64,000 nucleotides of DNA from FEB-22 sp003105195. GTDB taxonomy: Bacteria; Pseudomonadota; Alphaproteobacteria; Rhizobiales; Xanthobacteraceae. The position numbers and the translations under genes were made by a program. The notes beneath the pieces were generated by a model. It had not been told where the DNA came from, made no database searches, and saw only the letters and a list, made by a program, of their open reading frames with translations. Shown one piece after another: positions 60,766 through 64,000 of the stretch (the first letter of the stretch is position 1; each line of letters begins with the position of its first letter). The stretch covers positions 1,201,033 to 1,265,032 of the forward strand of contig JAOSKV010000001.1 in the NCBI GenBank assembly GCA_027493405.1. Reading direction: 5' to 3'.

Positions 60766-60782
60766 TGTTCCACAATGGAACA
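60766..60782. promoter_or_regulatory. Inverted repeat 1 upstream of the two-partner secretion operon
   Basis: TGTTCCACAATGGAACA, 6-bp perfect arms and a 5-base centre. It lies ~170 bp upstream of the tpsB start in the 268-bp gap after the M81 gene. A similar repeat lies 6 bp downstream. The form is reminiscent of IclR-family operators. No regulator gene is near. Confidence 0.5.
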
Positions 60783-60788
60783 TGCCGA

Positions 60789-60806
60789 TGTTTCCGGCCT
60801 GAAACA
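60789..60806. promoter_or_regulatory. Inverted repeat 2 upstream of the two-partner secretion operon
   Basis: TGTTTCCGGCCTGAAACA, 6-bp perfect arms (TGTTTC/GAAACA) around CGGCCT. It resembles repeat 1 in arm sequence and length, so the pair could be tandem sites for one dimeric regulator. Flanking CGGTTGCAA motifs occur at both sides (60741-60749 and 60817-60825). Confidence 0.45.
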
Positions 60807-60950
60807 CTCCGGAAATACGGTTGCAACACACGCCACTTAAGCACCATGATGCATGGCGGCACTGGATTGGGGCGGGCCATCGCGACGGCCGATCCTCGTT
60901 CACTCGGCGGAGTGACCGTGCGGAGCTGAACCATCTGGGCGGGGGAGAGT

Positions 60951-62782
60951 GTGCGTAGGCTCGCCGGACGGCGCGACATCGTTGTCGCCGCACTGATCGC
61001 TGGTCTGTTCTCGGGCGCCGCGTCGGCTCAGGTTCCGCCGAGCGAGCAGCCGGGACGCGAGCGCGAGCGGTTCGTCGAGCCGGCGGCGCCGCGCGCGCAG
61101 CCGGGCGGCCCGACCGTCACCTTGCCGAGCACCACGGCGCCGGCCGGCGCCGAGAGCATCACGGTCGTCCTGACGCGCGTGGTGATCGAAGGGGCGACCG
61201 TCTATTCGGCCTCCGAGCTCGCGCCGCTCTATGCCGATCTCGTCGGGCGGCCGGTGCCGCTCACCGCGGTCTACGACATCGCCCGCCGCGTCACCGCGAA
61301 ATACGGGGCCGACGGCTACGTGCTCTCGCGCGCGGTCGTGCCGCCGCAGAACTTCGGCCGCACCGGCGCGGTGGTGCGCATCCGGGTGGTCGAGGGCTAC
61401 GTCGACAAGGTGGTCTGGCCCGCGAACATCGCGCACTACCGCGACTTCTTCACCTACTACGCGGCCCGGATCACGGCCGACCGCCCGGCCAATATCCGCA
61501 CGCTCGAGCGCTACCTGCTGCTGATGACCGACCTGCCGGGCTTCAAGGTCACGACCGGCTCAAGCCCTCGGCGAAACCGAACGCCTGGGGGGACGGTGGT
61601 GGAGGGTACGTCGACAAGGTGGTTGCCGCAACATCTGCTACCACTTTCACCTACTACGGCGATACCAATATCACCTGGAGCCTACCTGTCCTGATGACCA
61701 CCTGCCGGCTAAGTCACACCGCCCTGAAGCCCTCCGCGACCAACCCGAACGCCTCCACGCTGTTCGTCGAGGTCACCGAGAAGCGCTTCGACGCGCTCGG
61801 ACGCATCGACAACCGCGGCACCCATGCGCGCGGGCCGTTGCAGTACATGGCCTCGGCGACCGTCAACAACATCATCGGCGCCCACGAGGCCTTCACGGTC
61901 ACCTATGCGGGCGCGTTCCAGCCCAGGGAGATGCAGTACATCGCGGCGGGCTGGCGCCAGGTGCTGACCGCCGAGGGGCTGACCTTCTTCGCCAATGCGA
62001 GCTACGGGCCGGGCCGTCCCGGCACCTTCCTGCTCGAGACGCTCGACTACCGCACCCGCAGCGCCACCGCCGAGGCCGGGCTCGCCTATCCGGTGATCCG
62101 CTCGCGCGAGCGCAACCTGACGCTCAGCGGCCTCGGCTTCGCGACCAACGACGAGAGCGACATGCTCGGCCTGCCCTTCACGCGCGACCGCATCCGCGGC
62201 GTGCGCTTCAAGGCGGACGCCGACTGGGCCGACGCGCTGCTCGGGATCAACCAGGTGAACCTGACGGTGAGCCAGGGTCTCGACGGCTTCGGCGCCGCCG
62301 GCGACTCCACCAATGCGGGCCGGCCCGGCTTCACCAAGCTCGAGGCGACCGTGAGCCGGCTGCAGCCGCTGCCCGCGAGCTTCTCGGCGCTTCTCGCGGC
62401 CCACGGGCAGTACGCGCTCGATCCGCTGCTCGTCTCCGAGCAGTGCGGCTTCGGCGGCCGCTTCTTCGGCCGCGCTTTCGACCCCTCGCAGCTGATCGGC
62501 GACCGCTGCTTTCACATGCTGGGCGAGCTGCGCTACGACCTGCCGGCCTTCGTCCCGCAGCTCGCCCGCACCCAGCTCTACGGCTACGCCGACCACGGCC
62601 GCATCTACAACATCGATCCGGCGCTCGGCACGCCGCGCAGCGCCCAGGCGAGCTCGCTCGGCGCCGGCCTGCGGCTCGCCACCCCGAAGGACCAGTTCGC
62701 CGCCGACCTCTCGGTCGCCAAGGCCGTCGAGGGCCCGCGCGACGACTGGCGCTTCTTCGTCACTTTGACCGCGAAGCATTGA
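60951..62782 (+). pseudogene. TpsB-type outer-membrane transporter (ShlB/FhaC/HecB family), disrupted by a noisy duplication
   Basis: Begins with a GTG (VRRLAGRRDIVVAALIAGLFSGAASAQ, signal peptide) after GGGGGAGAGT. Then comes a Pro-rich segment and a POTRA domain (ITVVLTRVVIEGATVYSASELAPLYADLVG ... DGYVLSRAVVPPQNF). After LPGFKVTTG the frame degenerates, stops at 61694, and resumes in another frame as SATNPNASTLFVEVTEKRFDALGRIDNRG and the 16-strand barrel part to LTAKH. The disrupted piece contains an imperfect second copy of 61386-61586. Without it the protein would be about 545-555 residues. It is probably intact in the organism. It secretes the adjacent TpsA protein. Confidence 0.85.
61386..61754. 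repeat. Imperfect tandem duplication inside the tpsB gene
   Basis: Copy A is 61386-61586 and copy B is 61596-61754. B follows A in order, with many single-base and short deletions and some substitutions: GAGGG-TACGTCGACAAGGTGGT, AACATC, TTCACCTACTACG, CTGATGACC, AAGTCAC, then AAGCCCTCCGCGACCAACCCGAACGCCT. The junction is GGGGGGACGG. The density of short deletions in B and the end of A resembles uncorrected single-molecule reads more than normal gene decay. Confidence 0.85.
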
Positions 62783-62794
62783 CGAGGCCTGATC

Positions 62795-64000
62795 ATGCGT
62801 CGAGCCCGCCAGATCCTGCTCCTCGGTTCCGCGCTCTGGCCGCTCCTCGGCACCGGCGCCGCCGCCGGCCCGCAAGGGCCGAGCGTCGTCGGCGGCTCCG
62901 CGACGGTGCACAATCCCGGCTCCGCCAATGTCGTGGTCAACCAGAGCTCGCAGCGCGCCGTCATCAACTGGCACATGTTCAACATCGGTGCCGGCGAGAC
63001 CACGACGTTCAATACGCCCGGCGCCTCCGCGGTCACGCTCAACCGCGTCACCGGCGGCATGGGTCCCTCGCAGATCCTCGGCACGCTCACCTCCAACGGC
63101 CAGGTCTTCATCGTCAACCGCGACGGCTTCGTGTTCGGCGCGAATGCGGTGGTCAACACGGCGGGCTTCCTCGCCACCACCCACGACATCCGCAACGAAG
63201 ACTTCATGGCCGGCCACTACCGGTTCGACATCCCGGGCCGGCCGGACGCCTCGATCGTCAATCTCGGCACCATCACGGCCGCGAACGGCGGCTTCGCGGC
63301 CCTGGTCGCGCCCGGCGTGCGCAATGCCGGCACCATCACGGCGACGCTCGGCAGCGTCGGGCTCGCCGCCTCGGGCAACGGCTTCACCCTCGACCTCTAC
63401 GGCGACCGGCTGATTACGCTCGGCGTCAACGACCAGGTCGCGAGCCAGGTGATCGACGTCGCCACCGGCCAGCCGCTCTCCACGCTGGTCGGCAATAGCG
63501 GCACGCTTTCGGCCAATGGCGGCCGCGTCGAGCTCACCGCCGCGGCCGCGCGCCAGGTGGTCGACCAGGTGATCAACACCTCGGGCGTGATCGAGGCCAA
63601 CACCATCGGCACCAAGGGCGGCCAGATCGTGCTCGGCGCCGCCACCGGCGCGTCCAAGCCCGCCGGCGCGCCCAAGCAGACCGTGCGCGTCTCCGGCACC
63701 CTCTCGGCCGCCGGCAAGACCCACGGCCAGAAGGGCGGCAGGGTCGTCGTCACCGGCGAGAACATCGAGCTCGCCGGCGCCACCATCGACGCCTCCGGCG
63801 TGGCCGGCGGCGGCAAGGTGCTGATCGGCGGCGACACCGGCGGCGGCCAGCAGGTCGCGGCCCTCTCGCATCCCGGCGCGCAGCACGAGAGCTTCGCGGT
63901 GCCGACTGCGAGCGCCGTCTCGGTGGACTCGTCGACCACCATCAACGCCTCCGCGACCGACAGCGGCAACGGCGGCAAGGTCGTGCTCTGGTCCGACGGC
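62795..64000 (+). CDS. Two-partner secretion exoprotein TpsA (filamentous hemagglutinin-like), 3' partial
   Basis: 402 codons are open to the window end. The start MRRARQILLLGSALWPLLGTGAAAG is a signal peptide. The following TPS domain is clear: VINWHMFNIGAGETTTFNTPGA, SQILGTLTSNGQVFIVNRDGFVFG (in place of NPNGIxFG), and repeated beta-helix segments GTITAANGGFAALVAPGVRNAG, GTLSANGGRVELTA and ASGVAGGGKVLIGG. This is the secreted substrate of the TpsB transporter, 12 bp upstream. A large adhesin or other exoprotein is expected. The C-terminus, which would define function, is outside the window. Confidence 0.92.
   Translation, partial: MRRARQILLLGSALWPLLGTGAAAGPQGPSVVGGSATVHNPGSANVVVNQSSQRAVINWHMFNIGAGETTTFNTPGASAVTLNRVTGGMGPSQILGTLTSNGQVFIVNRDGFVFGANAVVNTAGFLATTHDIRNEDFMAGHYRFDIPGRPDASIVNLGTITAANGGFAALVAPGVRNAGTITATLGSVGLAASGNGFTLDLYGDRLITLGVNDQVASQVIDVATGQPLSTLVGNSGTLSANGGRVELTAAAARQVVDQVINTSGVIEANTIGTKGGQIVLGAATGASKPAGAPKQTVRVSGTLSAAGKTHGQKGGRVVVTGENIELAGATIDASGVAGGGKVLIGGDTGGGQQVAALSHPGAQHESFAVPTASAVSVDSSTTINASATDSGNGGKVVLWSDG

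Overview
The window is high-GC DNA (roughly 70% by eye) that reads as one chromosomal segment of an alphaproteobacterium, most likely Hyphomicrobiales (Rhizobiales). The evidence is the split F0 ATP synthase operon atpI-B-E-b'-b without F1 genes, the ctaD-ctaB-ctaG-ctaE-DUF983-surf1-thrC-M16 peptidase order, a fixLJ/fixNOQP/fixGHIS block, an ALAS-type hemA, and intergenic palindromes of types common in that order. I cannot assign a genus. I saw no tRNA, rRNA, IS element, prophage or CRISPR array.

Layout: (1) 0-3 kb: the C-terminal part of a molybdenum hydroxylase large subunit and a GT-C type membrane glycosyltransferase. (2) 3-12 kb: aa3-type cytochrome c oxidase and its assembly genes, starting at ctaD with no ctaC, running into thrC, an M16 peptidase and a GNAT acetyltransferase. 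(3) 12-15 kb: a lipoprotein, a GbsR-type regulator whose start codon lies inside a perfect palindrome, and an acetamidase-like enzyme. (4) 14.8-20 kb: a tandem glycine riboswitch followed by gcvT-gcvH-osmC-gcvPA-gcvPB. (5) 20-22.6 kb: the F0 operon on the minus strand. (6) 22.9-24.4 kb: a secreted hypothetical protein, a decayed alpha/beta hydrolase and a YjbQ protein. (7) 24.4-36.6 kb: a solute-transport and signalling locus with an SSF symporter, two DUF4212 partners, a pair of paralogous small membrane proteins, a LuxR-type response regulator, an SSF-fused hybrid kinase (CrbS/CrbR-like), and an exonuclease-CBS-DUF294 protein. (8) 36.7-52.6 kb: an aminotransferase, then a microaerobic island: FixL-like kinase, FixJ, a receiver-only protein, hemN, an AbrB-family permease, ccoNOQP, ccoGHIS and hemA. 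(9) 52.7-60.7 kb: a hydratase, a peptide-type ABC importer and an MlrC (M81) peptidase. (10) 60.9-64 kb: a two-partner secretion pair, cut by the window end.

Five TTGA-N6-TCAA (FNR/FixK-type) boxes lie upstream of ctaD, hemN, ccoN, ccoG and hemA. They tie the low-oxygen oxidase, its copper and assembly factors, and heme synthesis into one probable regulon. The nearby FixL-like PAS domain lacks the heme-ligating histidine, so its signal is unclear.

Five conserved genes (ctaD, gcvT, ccoN, the fused ABC ATPase, the tpsB gene) are broken by small indels in G/C tracts or by a noisy tandem copy. This pattern points to residual assembly error rather than gene loss, and a reader should treat those genes as probably intact in the organism.
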